This document shows, piece after piece, positions 25,346 to 38,619 of a stretch of 64,000 nucleotides of DNA. The notes below the pieces were generated by a model. The model made no database searches and was not told where the DNA came from. It worked only from the letters and a program-made list of their open reading frames with translations. The translations under genes were made by a program, and so were the position numbers. Every line of letters begins with the position of its first letter. Positions within the stretch are counted from its first letter, which is position 1. The stretch comes from Anseranas semipalmata (taxonomy: Eukaryota; Chordata; Aves; Anseriformes; Anseranatidae), in the NCBI GenBank assembly GCA_013399115.1, contig VXAA01001306.1, positions 30,658 to 94,657 on the forward strand. The letters run 5' to 3'.

Positions 25346-27421
25346 TTGAAATGGTTCAAACACTAACCCCTGCTGCATCACAAGATAACAATAAAAATAT
25401 GTATGTGGTCCCTATTCCAGACAGCGCCAGAGTCCTACAGAATGGCTTATAAGTCTCCAGGAACACAGAAATAATCACACTTTCGGACTGATTTGGTTCT
25501 AAAGCACACTACTAACATTATGTTGGTTTAGCCCACATAGCAGCACCCAATGCAAAAGAAAAATTTAAAAAGCTCATTTTATATATACATACCCACATGC
25601 ACCAGATGTTCTATATTTTTAGCTTACCTGCAGGTGTGTGTAAAAGCAGTTGTGGGACTCATTGATTCTGGAGTTCTGCTAACTGTCTTAAGCTTGTGTA
25701 ATTCCAAAAGAGATATAGCCCTAAGAGCCGAACAAGCTAAGCATTTTGCAGGAGCTGGCTTTTGGTTTGGCCACATTTATTTCAAACTGTGTTATTCTCT
25801 GCTAATTAAACTTTTGAAAAGGAACACAGGTGACAAGAAGTTCTGAGTAATTTGCTCAGTCCTTGACATTAGTCAGGAAGTCTCAAAGCAGAGGCCAGAG
25901 AAGTCCAAGAATACTAACCTCCAAGAGAAGAAGCAACAGTCCTTAATTAGTGTCTTACCTCAGATGTTGCTGTGAGGGATGAGCTGCAGAGATATCAGAG
26001 ATGTCCAAAACACAGATGATTCCGGAGGTAAGCAATCAGTTCAGACACACTATGGCTGGTGAATCCCTAGGGGCAAAAAGAAATGGAAGAAATTCTGAGT
26101 ATAGCTTGGAGACACAGATGCAGAGACTTGGCATTTGCCCTGTGGAATTCTTGGATGCACTTGAAAGGTTCCTCAAGGATGAAAGTGCAGTCTCTGTTTG
26201 TTTTGTGCCTGGAATGAACTGACACCATCATATTATCTCAGATTCATTGGCAAACAGTCTCTTCCAATGGCTGCAACTGTTATTAGATTACAAAATATGC
26301 AAAACGACAGATGGCTGCTAAATTCATTGCCAAATGATTAACTGCATGTTAATGATGCAGGAGTTTAAGAACAAATTTTAAGGGAAGCACCAGGTATGAA
26401 GGGATATCATAAAACTTGAGAACTGCTCCCATTTTCACACCAACAGAGGCTAGGCTGTATCTTATTGGAATTCACTGTTAGCCAAGGAGACAAATATTTT
26501 CTAAGTTGCGAGCAGCACATAAATTTTCCCTACTAAGAGCAGGCATTAATAATTCAGGGACACTTCACTCTGTCCCCACACTTCAGTGGAAGTCTTTGAA
26601 CTTTTTTAGGCAACAAGACTTGCTCTCCTTCCTCGCCCCACCTAAAACTACCTCCCAGAAATGGTCTAATGCAGCGCTTGTGGGGACTTGGAGACAGCCA
26701 TACCATTTCTGCCAAATTTTGTGCATTGGTGCTGTTGATGTCTACAGCAACTACAGACTGTGTAAGTAAATGACAGCGAATCCACTAAAAGAAATACTCA
26801 AGCACCACAATTAGGTCCCGAGCTACGGGGACACCCCGGGAGCTACACAACCAGCACTGATGCTTAACTCTGATCATTCCTCTTCCAGGCTGTCCCGCTG
26901 ATAATATTTAGAATAATATCAGCGTCCACAAATCTGGTAAGACCTCTTTTTTAGCCCCACTGCCCCACCTCAAATCCAAAACTTTGTACAATGGTCTCAA
27001 AGCTTCACAAAAATAAAAATACACTGAATCATTCTGCTAAACCGAGTGACTGTCAAGCTGCCCAAGTGCTTAGCCATCCCTTGTATGATGAGGAGTCTTG
27101 TTCTAGCTACTGGCCTGAAATATACAGAAGAAAAACCTGAGCTCTCACTTGGCTTTACAGAATGTGGTTACATTTGTTTTGGGACATGTCGCTGCGGTCT
27201 TTTTCCATTTAGTTACCACGGCTGCTCGAGAGAGACATGACAGAACATCTGCAGTGCATGCAGCTCTCGCTCCCTGAAGTACCAGACCAAGAGAAACAGC
27301 TCGGCAATGAAATCAGCCACCTACAAGGTAGCACGTGGCAATTTGTCTTTACAGGTGCTTTTTGCTGCTGCTAAAGTAAAATGGTTGAGAATCCTTACAA
27401 GGACACTCCTGTTTTTCTTCT

Positions 27422-27447
27422 GGGGGGGTGGTGGTGGTGGTGTGGTG
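27422..27447. repeat. G-run plus (TGG)n tract
   Basis: Seven G followed by TGG units on the plus strand. The sequence could fold into a low-order G-quadruplex; no gene context is visible. Confidence 0.8.
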
Positions 27448-28192
27448 AATATACAGATGAGGAGCTGAGAAACCTCCTGTCTCATCTCAGCATTCTGCAT
27501 GCCTGAAATAGCATCACCTGCAGTTCCCAACTTATTACATGAATTCCTGTTCAGCACCTCAGGGAAACTGATGTGCATTAGACCCTCCTTATCTGGTCCT
27601 GCAGTTCTGAAACGGAAGAAGCTACCTTCTTCTTGTTTCTAGAAGTGCTCGGTGAGATGGCCTCTACCTCTGTATGCCAAGTTGTATCATACATCATCTG
27701 CTTTGTTTCCACTGCTGCTTTTTGAAGAGCCCAGCTGCACTGATGGGATGGAAAGAAAACATGAAGCGTAGGAGAGAGACGGACAGTTAAATTTCTGGCT
27801 GGGAAGAGGTGGGACTGACCCCACAGCAAACATTAGCTACTGTCTTATTTTTCAAGAGCTTGGAAAACTGAGGAAAAAAAAACCTACAGAGAAAAAAGTC
27901 TGTACATCCAATCGTAATTGTGGTAATGGATCACAAGTGGCCTTTGGCACTCAGTTGAAACTCGTCACCCTGAGGCCAGTGAGATGAAGCACTGAGGCTC
28001 AGCCATGACACAGACCAAGAGAGGCTAACAGGCACGAAACAGGGAGCCTCAGGAATCCAAAGTGGGAAAGTCCAACAGCTTCACAACTCCAAGCACAAGC
28101 GGGCTGGATGCCCTGCTAAAAAGGCATCATACGCAGTGGATTCATCACATCGCTCTTTAAATGTGTCTTTCTGCATCAAATGGCACTTGCAG

Positions 28193-28242
28193 TTAGGCTG
28201 TGTCATTTCACATTGCATTAGGCTGTATCACATCATTTGGCA
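28193..28242. repeat. Imperfect 25-bp tandem repeat, two units
   Basis: Units 28193-28217 and 28218-28242 both start TTAGGCTGT and end GCA. They agree at 19 of 25 positions by eye. Confidence 0.7.
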
Positions 28243-29493
28243 GTAAAATGATATGCCACAATATATGATACATAATCTGTGGCATGTCACAACCTATATT
28301 TACAGTATTTAGTGTATTTGATTTAAATATATGACCATCTTGTCCATCTTTTTCACACTTTCATTTTATTGAAGCTGGTAAGAGTAGCACATGAACAACT
28401 GCCACGACAATCAGGATCCAGAAGCAGAGGGAGAGGATGAATGACAGTCTAGTTCCAGTGGCTTATTACTAGCAGCATCGTTTCACTTAACCTTGCATAC
28501 TTCCAATTCCCCTCTGTGTCTGTGGAGCATCCCCTCTTGTCATAATATCAGTTAATGCCATTAAGCCTGGATAGTCGCTTGCTGAGTCTTGAATAAACCA
28601 AAGGAATAATGCTGAATTTTATTAAAGCTGTTCAGCTTCTTCATTTGGTCTCTTGCTCCTTGCTTTCTCAAGGATATCCCAAGGAATTTGATTGTTTGCT
28701 TCCTGCCAGATGATGTCTTTTCTTTCAGGTCTGGATTAGATCCAGTCTAAGATCCAGTATATGATGTAAGAGCTTCTGTTATATCTATATATACAATGAC
28801 ATGGTATCTACTTTGGTGAAGTATTTCTCATCTAAGGCAGGACAAAAGACTTCAAAACAGCCAGACACTACGTACTGTAATAGCACTCTGAAATCTCTCC
28901 TTGGCACTTATCAGATCGATATCAGTAACTGGAAAGAAACTGGGTTGGAGCAAAACATGAGGATACAAATTTGTTATGATGCTGACAAGCCTTCAAGGAG
29001 AAGCACAGTGCCAAGGTGGAGAAGAGACGCGAAACAGCTCAGACAATAAAGCACCATTTCCCAGTCACCTCATATTTAAGTGCTTCACTTCCAGCACACC
29101 TGTTCTTCAAGACTAATCTGCTCTTGGATGAAGAATTGCGCAGAATTAAAATAAAAAAAAATATCTACATCACTCTGAGTCACAATCGATCACAATGGAC
29201 GACCAATAAATGTAATATATTGTATCTTCAGTAGAAGACAGAGTAAAAGTAATGAAGATGCCCAGACCGGGCACCCATATGCGATCATAAAAATGTAGAC
29301 GCTCTCTCCTGTTAAAAAACAAACTTTGTATAGAATTGTGTATGGCTGTGCAGGGGCAGTTTCTGTGTTACAACATAGCAATTTAACTGCGCACAGCAGC
29401 CCTGCTGGCAGTTTATGGAGAATCTATAAGGGAGCACAATATCCAAATAAAATGTCAGGGGGGATTTAGATGGGCACAGTACAGTAACTGGAA

Positions 29494-29830
29494 TTGGATT
29501 CGGGACGCTCTCGCAGCCTCGCTCGCAATCAATTACAAGGCCCTTTGGAATTACACACGACCAAAAGCCTGATTCCTACCTGCCCAGACAGACTGCTCCC
29601 GGCGCACGCCTCGGGACCGGCCGCCGATAGGGCTGGGGATAAAGCAGAGGTGGTTCCCGCTCTTGCGTTATCTGCTCGCAGCACCCGCGGGACGAGGGCC
29701 AGAAGCCCGCTGCGGAGCGGGAGCAGCCGGGTGGGCGCCGCGGGGCTGCGGCACAAACCGAGCTCGTGCACAGGGAGCGTCCCGCCGCGGCTCCGAAGCC
29801 GCGTTAACCGGGATGCCCGGTGGTGCTCCT
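29494..29830. promoter_or_regulatory. CpG island
   Basis: By hand count about 32 CpG occur in the 240 bases from 29590 to 29830, close to the number expected without CpG depletion. The flanks are AT-rich and CpG-poor. Additional CpG lie at 29494-29535. Open frames on both strands are a by-product of GC content. On the minus strand a donor (GGGCAG|GTAGGAATC) with its exon end at 29580 leaves the island, so a minus-strand first exon between about 29580 and 29830 is plausible. No TATA box is obvious. In birds such islands usually mark promoters of broadly expressed or developmental genes, or intragenic alternative promoters. Confidence 0.65.
29580..29830 (-). other. Candidate first exon leaving CpG island
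   Basis: The minus-strand sequence inside the island ends at 29580 with CAG and the intron-like start GTAGGAATC, a good donor. A frame beginning with an ATG at 29769-29771 is open through the junction, with residues MHELGLCRS at its start and GSSLSGQ at the exon end. The composition is Ala/Arg/Ser-rich, as expected from any GC-rich sequence, so coding status is uncertain. An untranslated first exon is equally likely. The downstream exon cannot be identified. Confidence 0.25.
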
Positions 29831-32800
29831 CCTCTTTAAAAACTCAGTAACAGAACAATTCCTGTCTTCGGATAAGGCCTTTGACCCTCTATTTCTTTAA
29901 ATGACCTTTTCATGTACATGCAAACAGCTTACATTATCCTCCCTTCTCTCCCCAACCTAACAGGCTGCGTTAAGAGCTTGAAACGACCTCCATAAGATCT
30001 TTCACCATTAAGAACTGGGATACAGGAAAGGACTCCGTAAAGCCCCTGAAGCGTACCTGTACGTCAAATCTGTTGATTGTTTGTGTTGGAGACAAACACG
30101 TGTGATATCTGATGTCTCCAGCCTATTTCTCAGATTCATTTCAGAGTGCATCAGCAAATACTTCAGTAAGCACCACACAGCAAGCACGGGAAGAAACAAA
30201 ACACAAACGGTGCTTGGGCAGCAGCTCAACGATGCGCTGAAGGAGCTCCCGTAGCCAGAACAGTTGGGTGATCCCACTCTTTTCTGGACCCACGAGATGT
30301 GCTACCTCACCCTTCTAATACCCTCGCCCGGAGGAGTTCTCAGCCCAGTAGCCTTAAAAGCACTGAACCTCTCTTTTGTGACAGGGAGCCACCTCCCTAG
30401 CCCACTTCTTTCAGACTGCAGTCCTACAGCTTCCGCAGCAGCTGGGTCTCTTTCTGAACGCCGTGGCATGGAGATGGTCTTGGGGAACTCCTCAGGGACA
30501 GCGTCTGTCAGGGACATACACCACTGAAAGGGAAACATCTGCTAACTTGGCTTTGCATTTCTTTAATATTTCATATTCTATACTTCAAGGCATTTCTTGG
30601 GGGTTTTCTCCACTGAACCTTTCGTTCACTTTCATTTATTGCTTGATGTTCACAGGCAAGTCTCTCACTGAAGGTTCACTAGATTAAAACGTGGAACGTT
30701 TTTCTGACCCAAGCGGAGCCTACCAGGTTAATTTTCATCCATGTCAAGATGTTACAGCATCTTGAATCAACAGAAGTGTTTTGTGCCTACTGCTTATTTC
30801 AGAGTTAAAGAGAAACCTGCAAGGTTAATGAGTAACAGGAAGCAATTCATTAAAGTTTTGATAATGTAATGTTTCACAGCAATTTCACTTCATAATAAAT
30901 TTTACATCCCAAAGGAAAAATGAAACCTTCAAAAAATATATGCCTAATGTAAAAGACCGACAGGCAGGCAGGACTCCTCAGCACCTTGCAAGAATTCTGG
31001 CAGCTTGAGCACTGTTTGTGGAGCTGAGGCCTTTATTCAGAAGTGCTCATTCATTGGATCACTTCCTTAAATGTGGCTTTTACTGATTAAAAAATTCACT
31101 GACAAAAGTTCTGATGTCTTCTCTTCACAAATTCAGTTCTCTATGACAACACTCCGAACACCTGGAGATAAGCTGCATGTAACTTACTCTGTACCTTGGG
31201 AATTAAATCTTGCCTAATGGTGAAAGTTTGTATAGGAAGATGTAGCACATCACCTCTGACACATATGGTGTTGGCCACTCCTGGAGACAAGATGCCACAC
31301 TGGACAGACATGATGCCTGATCTGCTGAGGTGTTTTCTCCAGCCCCAGGAATGAATTTCTGCAAAGCCCTGTAGTGGACTCGGCAGTGAGTCTGCATGGT
31401 TTTGCTCTCCTTTCCAAATCAGAACAGTTGAAGCCTAAATCAACTTCGCAAACCGAAAATCCAAGACTTGCCTTTTTAGGCTAACAAAGATTATCAACTA
31501 GAACAATAAAATTTTGGCTCCTACTTTTTTCATTTCCCCAGTTCCAGGAATTGCTCAGAAAACAAAAAGAAACCTCTTTCTTGACCAGTGAACAATAGTA
31601 AAAATACGAACATGACAAGAAAATTTGACAGATGACAGCTCTTGCAATAGCCCTTGAAAGCTAAGGCCCCCAGCACAATTCTACTGCATGCGCAACATTA
31701 CTATAGTTACGGATTAGAGCAACAAATTTATTTATTTATGCGGTGATTATCGTGCATTTAATGCATTGGTAACCAGCATTTAAATTCTGGAATAACAGCT
31801 TAAATCCAGCCATTAAATTCATTTTAATTGCATATTTGCAAATGTTCTTTGCTATTATAGACTACGCAGACAGGCACCACTAACGGCCAGCTCCACGCAG
31901 CGTTATTTCCTCCAGCAAGCCCCTCGGAGCTGTGCCTGCCCGGCTCTGGGGAGGGTGTCGGTGCGTAAGGCTTTATGCACGGGGCCTGATTTCCCTGCTG
32001 CTGAGGAAGACACGCGTTCCTCAGACTGTCACCGTCCATCGTCCAGCACTGCAGGGCGTCAGGATCAGTACTCCAGAGAGACAAAGCACGGGAGGAGGGA
32101 GCATAGCTTGCTGGAGTCCTCTATGTTCCTGTTCTCCAGCACCTCCGCCCCTGAGGACATTTCTTGCCATCTGATAGGTTTGAAGAAAGCTCTGAAGTGT
32201 TCACACAAACTCAAAGGACACAGCGGATTTCCAGAAGCTCTGGATCTGGCCCACGCTTTCAAAAAGGCTGCGGGCACACCGACAGGTAGAGGCACTCCCG
32301 TCCGCTGCTCCAAGAAGCCAGGACGCTCCCACTGGAACCCCTCACCCAGGAAAAGGCTCGGTTTAGATGGTTAAGAAGGACAACTTCCTAACATTTCTTT
32401 GCCTGTGTCACCCCGGTGCTATGTAAGTGTGTTGCAGGTTGGATATTCCAGCTGCAACTCAACCAGTGTACTAGCTGTTAATCTTTTTTAATAGAATAAG
32501 GTAGTTCATAGCTGCATCACAGCAGAGAGATTACAAAGGTATTTCTAATCTACAGTGTGCTTGGTATTAGAGAGGCGGAAGGCTAAAGTACCAGTAGGGA
32601 TGTGTGGGGAGAAAGAATATTATGGTTGATGAGAAAATTTCTTCGCTGGAACCAGTTAAAGAAGATTTTGGAAGGAGTTTCTTAGCATCTGAGTTGATTA
32701 AGTTCTCCATAAACTTGACAAATAAAATTCCATCAAAATAAGTTGAGAAATACTGTTTTCACATGCTTAAAACGCTAATCTCTGGCACAGAGGGACTATT

Positions 32801-34200
32801 AGTGGGAGAGCCGTTCGTCTGCAGCTGCCAGAAAAGCCAGGAAGTGGGGAGAAATGGCATTCTCTGCTGCTAATGGGCGGGAGAGGCTTTTCCCTTGGTT
32901 AGAGGGAGAACGGTAGGAAGGTGAACTCTTCGCCTGCAGAAACAAGCTATTACAGCAAGAGCTACCATAACTTGCCAGAGAAAGCAACAGGAGCTCAGAA
33001 TTCCCACTGCATCAAAACTAAAAACCACACGCTGTTTTGCCGGAAAAAAAGCGAATTCTTCTATTTAAATAATCTTGACCTTTTACTACAGAATGAGACT
33101 TGAACTGACGAAAACCCAACCATAGCGCTGATGCTGCCCGCTGACGAGCCCCTCCAGTGCCGTGCTTGGTGACAGCGCTGACGATGCCAGCCCCGCAGCG
33201 GGCGCGCGGGCAGCCTGGGAAGGGCAGCAGGCAGGCTCAGCCCGCGAGCGCTGCTTTTCCTTGCTTCTCCCTGCTTTGAGGTGTCCTCTGACACGGTGCC
33301 AAGCCAGCAGCAGCCTGCCGGGAAGGCGAGTGAATCGACAAGAAACTCCTTCCATTGGAGAAGCATGAAAAAGCCCAATGCATTCCTACAGACTACCTTC
33401 ATTTCACCGCGCGCGGACTTTCTGACCGTGAAGCAGCCCACTGGAAGATTTCCACTGGGCTCTGAGTAGGATTATTGCCCAGATGCTGATCAACTGAATC
33501 TGGAGGTCCTAAATTGATGAGCACTTCAGACGCACTCAAAGAGAAAGAAAAATCATTTCAGACAAGCTTTTCAGAACTAGCTCCTGAGATGCTATTTCAA
33601 GCAAAGAGATATATCACTTGATTTTCCAAACCGCTCACCCCGCAGCTCCTGCTGAAACAAGCAAGAATTCCTGGGTGCTCAGCACCTTTGAAGAGCAGGA
33701 CGCCCGTTTGGGAACAGACGAGGGGTGCCGGCACAGCAGCAGGCACACCGCCGCTCGCCCGCCAGCCCCTGTTCAGCACAAGCTCCTGAACCTGGCGCTT
33801 CCTATGGCCACGTTCACCGCGACTCCTCCGAATCCGGCCGTGACATCCTGCAGAAGAGGCGGCTGTGGGACTCGCCCCCTGCCCAACCACATCCATCGGT
33901 TTGGCACAAGGTAGCAGCTTCGCCTACAACCCTGCCGCCCAGCATCGCCCTGCGCGAGGGGCCCAGGCACCTTGCTCGTGTGCTGCTGCTGCTGCAGGCT
34001 GATGGCGCTCAACTCCCCGCGTGGATTCTGCCCGAAGCATCGCAAATGCAGCACCGAGGTACTGAGCTGTGAAGACATTGGCCTTGACCTTCTGCTTTAA
34101 AAGAGGAATATTTCACGTGAGCCAAAGGAAATGAGCAATTTCGGCCACTACGGATTTGTTATATTATTTTCTTCCAAAACATGCTGACGCAGAAGTTGCA

Positions 34201-34261
34201 TGCTCGGAAAAACGAAAAAAAACACAAAGAACAACCACAAAACAAACAAACAACCCCCCCC
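34201..34261. repeat. A-rich/AAAC tract ending in C8
   Basis: AAAC and ACAA units run into eight C at 34254-34261. It is low-complexity sequence. Confidence 0.75.
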
Positions 34262-35924
34262 AGGGATTCTAGTTGATTTGGTTTCACATCCACTGTGATG
34301 AACGCTCTGAGGTTCATCTTTTGGAAAGCAGAAATTACTTTCTGGAAAGCTGAAAGGACCTCAAGAAGATGGGAGGTAGACAGAAGCTTCTACCTGTCCT
34401 TAAATCCCTTGTGACTTACGAAAGAGAAATGATTTGTTCCAAACTCTTCTGAATAGGAAGCCTGAAGGGCTGACTTTAATTTATGTGCAATTTCTTGTAA
34501 TAATCTAATTTACATGTCTGACAAAGTTCTGGGTTATTACTTTTCACAGAAATTACAATGTAATTGCTATTGTTTTCTTCTTTAATTATTCTGATGGAGT
34601 TAACACAGGATATTTTTAATAAACTTTGCTTATCTGAGGGATAACACTTGAACTAACATAATATGAACAGAATTTATCCTTCATTTGCTGTCATAATATT
34701 TTCTGTAGACATTCAGAATAATACTAGAATTTTGCTGAAGAGAAACCTGTTCCTGGGTTGATTTTGCATCTGGCTATATTCACATATTATATGCAACAGT
34801 ATGAATTGGACAATAAAATCTTTGCACCATTAACAAGTTTGCTATGGTTTTATTTAGAAGCTCACAGTTCAGGCAAAGTATTACCATCTTTCTGGAATAT
34901 GTCACAACATATTCCCATGTATTTCAGTGAAGATTACAAGACATCTGCACAGACACTCTGTCCCTCAAAGCATTTACTTAACGATATCCTTGGCTTTAAG
35001 GAGATAGTGCTAGCCACTGTTTTCCTATTGAACATCAAATGACAAATTTGTCAAATATGCTTTGTGGAAGTGATTGCACCTGGAAGCATGTGCTACAACA
35101 TTAACACATATTTTTGCAGGAAAATTGCAATATTTCAGCATAAACAGAAGTTTATAGTCTTGTTTTCACACCTCTACTAGCTTGGCAAGCAATTACGCAC
35201 CACAAAGTTTAATTTTTTAAGGTCTCAATTTAAAATTTCAGATTTCAACGCTGCTCCTAGTTTTTTCTTGCAGCAGCTGCCAGCATTTGATGAGCAGATT
35301 TGCAAAGAAGTCAAAGGCTCAGCATGCATGCGTGTACACCAGCATCCATGCACCAGTGTTAGCTGCAAACTAAACAGAGCTTTTCTGGGGGGGCTCAAAA
35401 CCATCCTCCACTGCTTGGATGCTATTGCAGGGATAATCTTGCTCTTTAAGCTTTTCACCTCTGTGGAAAGGGACTGTCCTCTGGAAAAAGTCCCAGCAAG
35501 GGCTATGTCAGATCTACAATATACAGCAGTATTTTCACAGACTTAAATCATGGGAGCTCCCACGAGGTAGTGACCTATGTTTATAGAACTGAAGATTATG
35601 AGCTATATATTTTATTATATGACTGTCTGAAAACCATATTGTAGTGAGTACTCCGCATTGTCATGAATCACCGTGAGAATAGCTGAGAAAATGTATAGGC
35701 TTTTCTCCTTCAGGGTCAAGAGTACATTCCTCTGTGACCCTTCATTTTAACATGAGGCAAGGATGTAAAATGCCAAAGGCTCCTTTTCCACTGACTTCAG
35801 CTGAAACAGTCCAGAGTTTATTAAACAGCAAATAATTCCACTATCAATCTAGCATCTTAAAACTGGAAACCACCTACAAAGAACAAACAAGTATGAGCCA
35901 ACATTAAAATGTAGATGTGTACGT

Positions 35925-35937
35925 ACACACACACACA
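35925..35937. repeat. Short (AC)n microsatellite
   Basis: Six and a half AC units, preceded by the self-complementary TGTACGTACA. Confidence 0.8.
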
Positions 35938-36613
35938 GTCTGCTATTCAAAGAGGGTGGCTTTCTGTTGCCTGAATGACTGTGGTCTTTTTTACCTTAAC
36001 CATCCTGCCCAGTGAATTAAGGCAATGTAAATTATTCAGGTATGTCTTGTGAATATTTAATGAAGAACCTCTGTAACAAAAGAAAAAAAGCTGGACGTGT
36101 AATTTTGTCCATCTGCAAAGATCTTCCTTAATTCTATTTAAACACAGTACATTTTATTAAAGAGAGAAATCATAAAGTTAACATCTCATTTGATTCTAGG
36201 CTGCACATTTCTCAAATACTAAGAATAACTTGGACCAAACATTATTTTTACTGTCAGGTTTTTATAATGAGAAATCTGAAGGCTGTGATACATTCACAGG
36301 ATGCTTGAAAAAGCCTAGAAATTCTTTATGAATAGCAGTTAATTTTTGAGAGCAAAGAACAAGATCCCCTCTCGTTCAAGGATCACAGGTTTTTAATTTA
36401 AGAAGACAGGCAGACATCACAGAATTTAATTTCACAAACAAAAATATTATCTTCTTTCACCTACTGTAAGCATTTTAGGATAACCAGAGGAGTTATGTTT
36501 TTATATATTTCAGTAGAGGCAAAAATATTTTTCAGTGAAGAGGTAATTGATATTGTAATTTTAGAACAAACCAGTGAAAATAAATGCTTCGGAGATGAAA
36601 GATACTGAAAGTT

Positions 36614-36636
36614 AAAAAAAAAAAAAAAAAAAAAAA
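36614..36636. repeat. A23 homopolymer
   Basis: Twenty-three consecutive A, the longest homopolymer in the window. I see no target-site duplication or retroposed body next to it. Confidence 0.9.
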
Positions 36637-38619
36637 GCTAATGCTTAACAGCTAAATTTTATGAGATGTTTAGAATCACTTCTTATCCAACATTGGTGGT
36701 TTGGTTGTTCAAACCCTGGCAACCCGATGCTGCCTGGCCATTCCCGCAGCGCTGCCTGGGAGCTCTCAGGCCCTGACGCGGAATCGTGCGGCACGTGCTC
36801 GAGGCTCCCGCTCCCGCCTGCAGCGCCCATCAGCCTCCTGACGCTGCCGCGCCATCTCCTCCTCTAACGCTGGAGCAGCCCAGGTATACGGGCCTGCAGG
36901 AGCGCTCATTCTGTCTGCCTGTGGGATCAGCCTTTGTAATGCTAAAGCTTGAGATTGCGACTTGCAAGGAATCAAAAGTATGTGCTCTGCAGGCAACAAA
37001 CCTGAACGCCGCAGCTACCCGCGCTGGCTCTCACACGCCATGGACGAGGCAGGAGACGTCTGCATGGGCTGCAGCCTCTGCTCACACAGAGCTCCAGAGA
37101 AGTCTGCGTGGCCACTCCAAGGATGAGGGGGTTCCTGTTTTGTGGGTTTAGCCCCACAGTGCCAGGCACAAGCATACGGGAACCTCCTTGGGAAGTCCAC
37201 CTTAATCCATCGGACGGTTATACTAGCAGGAAATGTATGCTTGAATCTTGTAGGAAACTGTAATTTTTTATTTGTGGAAGCTTATGAAAGAAAAGGCTTG
37301 TCTGGAAACGTGCTCCCAGCAAGGCTTTCAGAAACAGCAGCCCTCTTGTTTCAGCCCGGGTACCAAGGCAGGGATCTGCAGCCACTTATTGTATTTTCTT
37401 GGGAAAGCGACATTCAAAGTGAATCATCTACAGCATCAGATCTAGCTGAGCTTTGGTCTCAGATTCTTCAAAGTTAACTCAACGATGTAGGTTGGCTTTT
37501 TTTGTTTTGCTTTGTTTCAAATGGGATCCTAAACTTCGCTGCACAAGGCCTTACTGCAGGCATCTAGGGAAGGACTTGTCCTCAGAAGTGCTCAGCGTAG
37601 TGCAGTTCGAACAGACACCACCCAAATGCCTTCACAAATCTAACAGATATTCACATGCTTAAACAGCTTTACGCTTCTACTTGTAAAATATGATTGCTAG
37701 GACTTGAGTTTTCCTTCTCCTGGGTGAGTGGCCTAGATGCCAGGCTATAAAAAGTCATTTACTTTCTCAGTCTGGCCCAATTAATATTTAATTACGTCAG
37801 GCAAAGTAGAACAGCTTGAATGGAAAGGCTTGAGGGTCCTTACACAGCTCAGGGTAGCCCAAACTTACAAATTCATGCGGCACAACAAAAGCAACAACTG
37901 AATCCAGGCCTTCTGCATCCTAAGCAAATGCCTTGCCTGCCAAATCGCAGGAAAACGTGGAACAGCATCGCCGCTTCTGTCAGCTGGATTTGCTGCCGAC
38001 ACCAAACTGCAAGATTTGCTTTCAGGCTCAAGACTACCCGAGGAAAGGGAAGACAGACCCTTGCTCCGTGGAGCGTGGTGAGGACTAGATGCGAGAGAAG
38101 CGCCTACCTACCCCAAACTGGCGAGACTGAGGCACACCTGCGATGTTGAGAGAACTTCAGCACCCAGCGAGAGTCCTCCGAAATTTGGGTCTTCAGCAGC
38201 TGGGTGGCAGTCAGGCCCCAGGCCCCTCTCTGATCTAACCTCTCACCCAGGGGCCTGATTTTGACTCAAGTTTAAAGTGACAGGAAGGGCAAGAGAAGAA
38301 GATTTCATCTTTCTGAATGCCTTGTCTTCTAGCTGCCACGTTGTGTTTCATGGCAGGTGTTTTAGATGCAGGATGTTGCAAAGACAATAGCTTGGTGTTT
38401 TCCTCATGTCTAAAAAAGATTTCCTAACGCTTGCTTTTGTCTCCCTCAATTCAAAACATGTGCCACCTGGACTGGAAAACACACTTTGCCAGTGATATAA
38501 GGGAAAGCTTTCCAGTTTCCTTTACTATTTTGTAAATTCAGCGTGCAACTCCTAAGAGAAGTCAGCCTCTTTATGCTGTGATTTTACCCTGTCTCTGAAA
38601 GCTTCAGGCAGTTGCACTT

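Larger units (their letters stand above)
25346..29493. other. Non-coding stretch
   Basis: I see no supportable gene. It includes a minus-strand acceptor-plus-donor dyad at 25622-25640. A plus-strand donor at 26027/26028 (CCGGAG|GTAAGCAA) follows a short ATG frame that starts at 26001. A G-rich TGG tract lies at 27422-27447, and an imperfect 25-bp tandem repeat at 28193-28242. Frames are short. Confidence 0.55.
29831..38619. other. Long non-coding stretch
   Basis: I see no supportable gene. GC- and CpG-richer patches occur at 31880-32080, 33120-33300, 33720-34030 and 36770-36870. Overlapping frames on both strands cover them without family resemblance. An AT-rich, homeodomain/POU-site-like segment lies at 31715-31850. 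Simple repeats are a C8 run with AAAC units at 34230-34261, a short (AC)n at 35925-35937 and A23 at 36614-36636. Confidence 0.55.

Noticed and set aside
25964..26027. Possible 64-nt plus-strand exon between TTACCTCAG and GGAG|GTAAGCAA
   Set aside because: All three frames contain stops. The acceptor tract is short, and the opposite strand offers an equally good 25-nt pseudo-exon in the same place.
36614..36636. A23 run as the tail of a processed pseudogene or SINE
   Set aside because: No coding-like or SINE-like body upstream and no flanking direct repeats.
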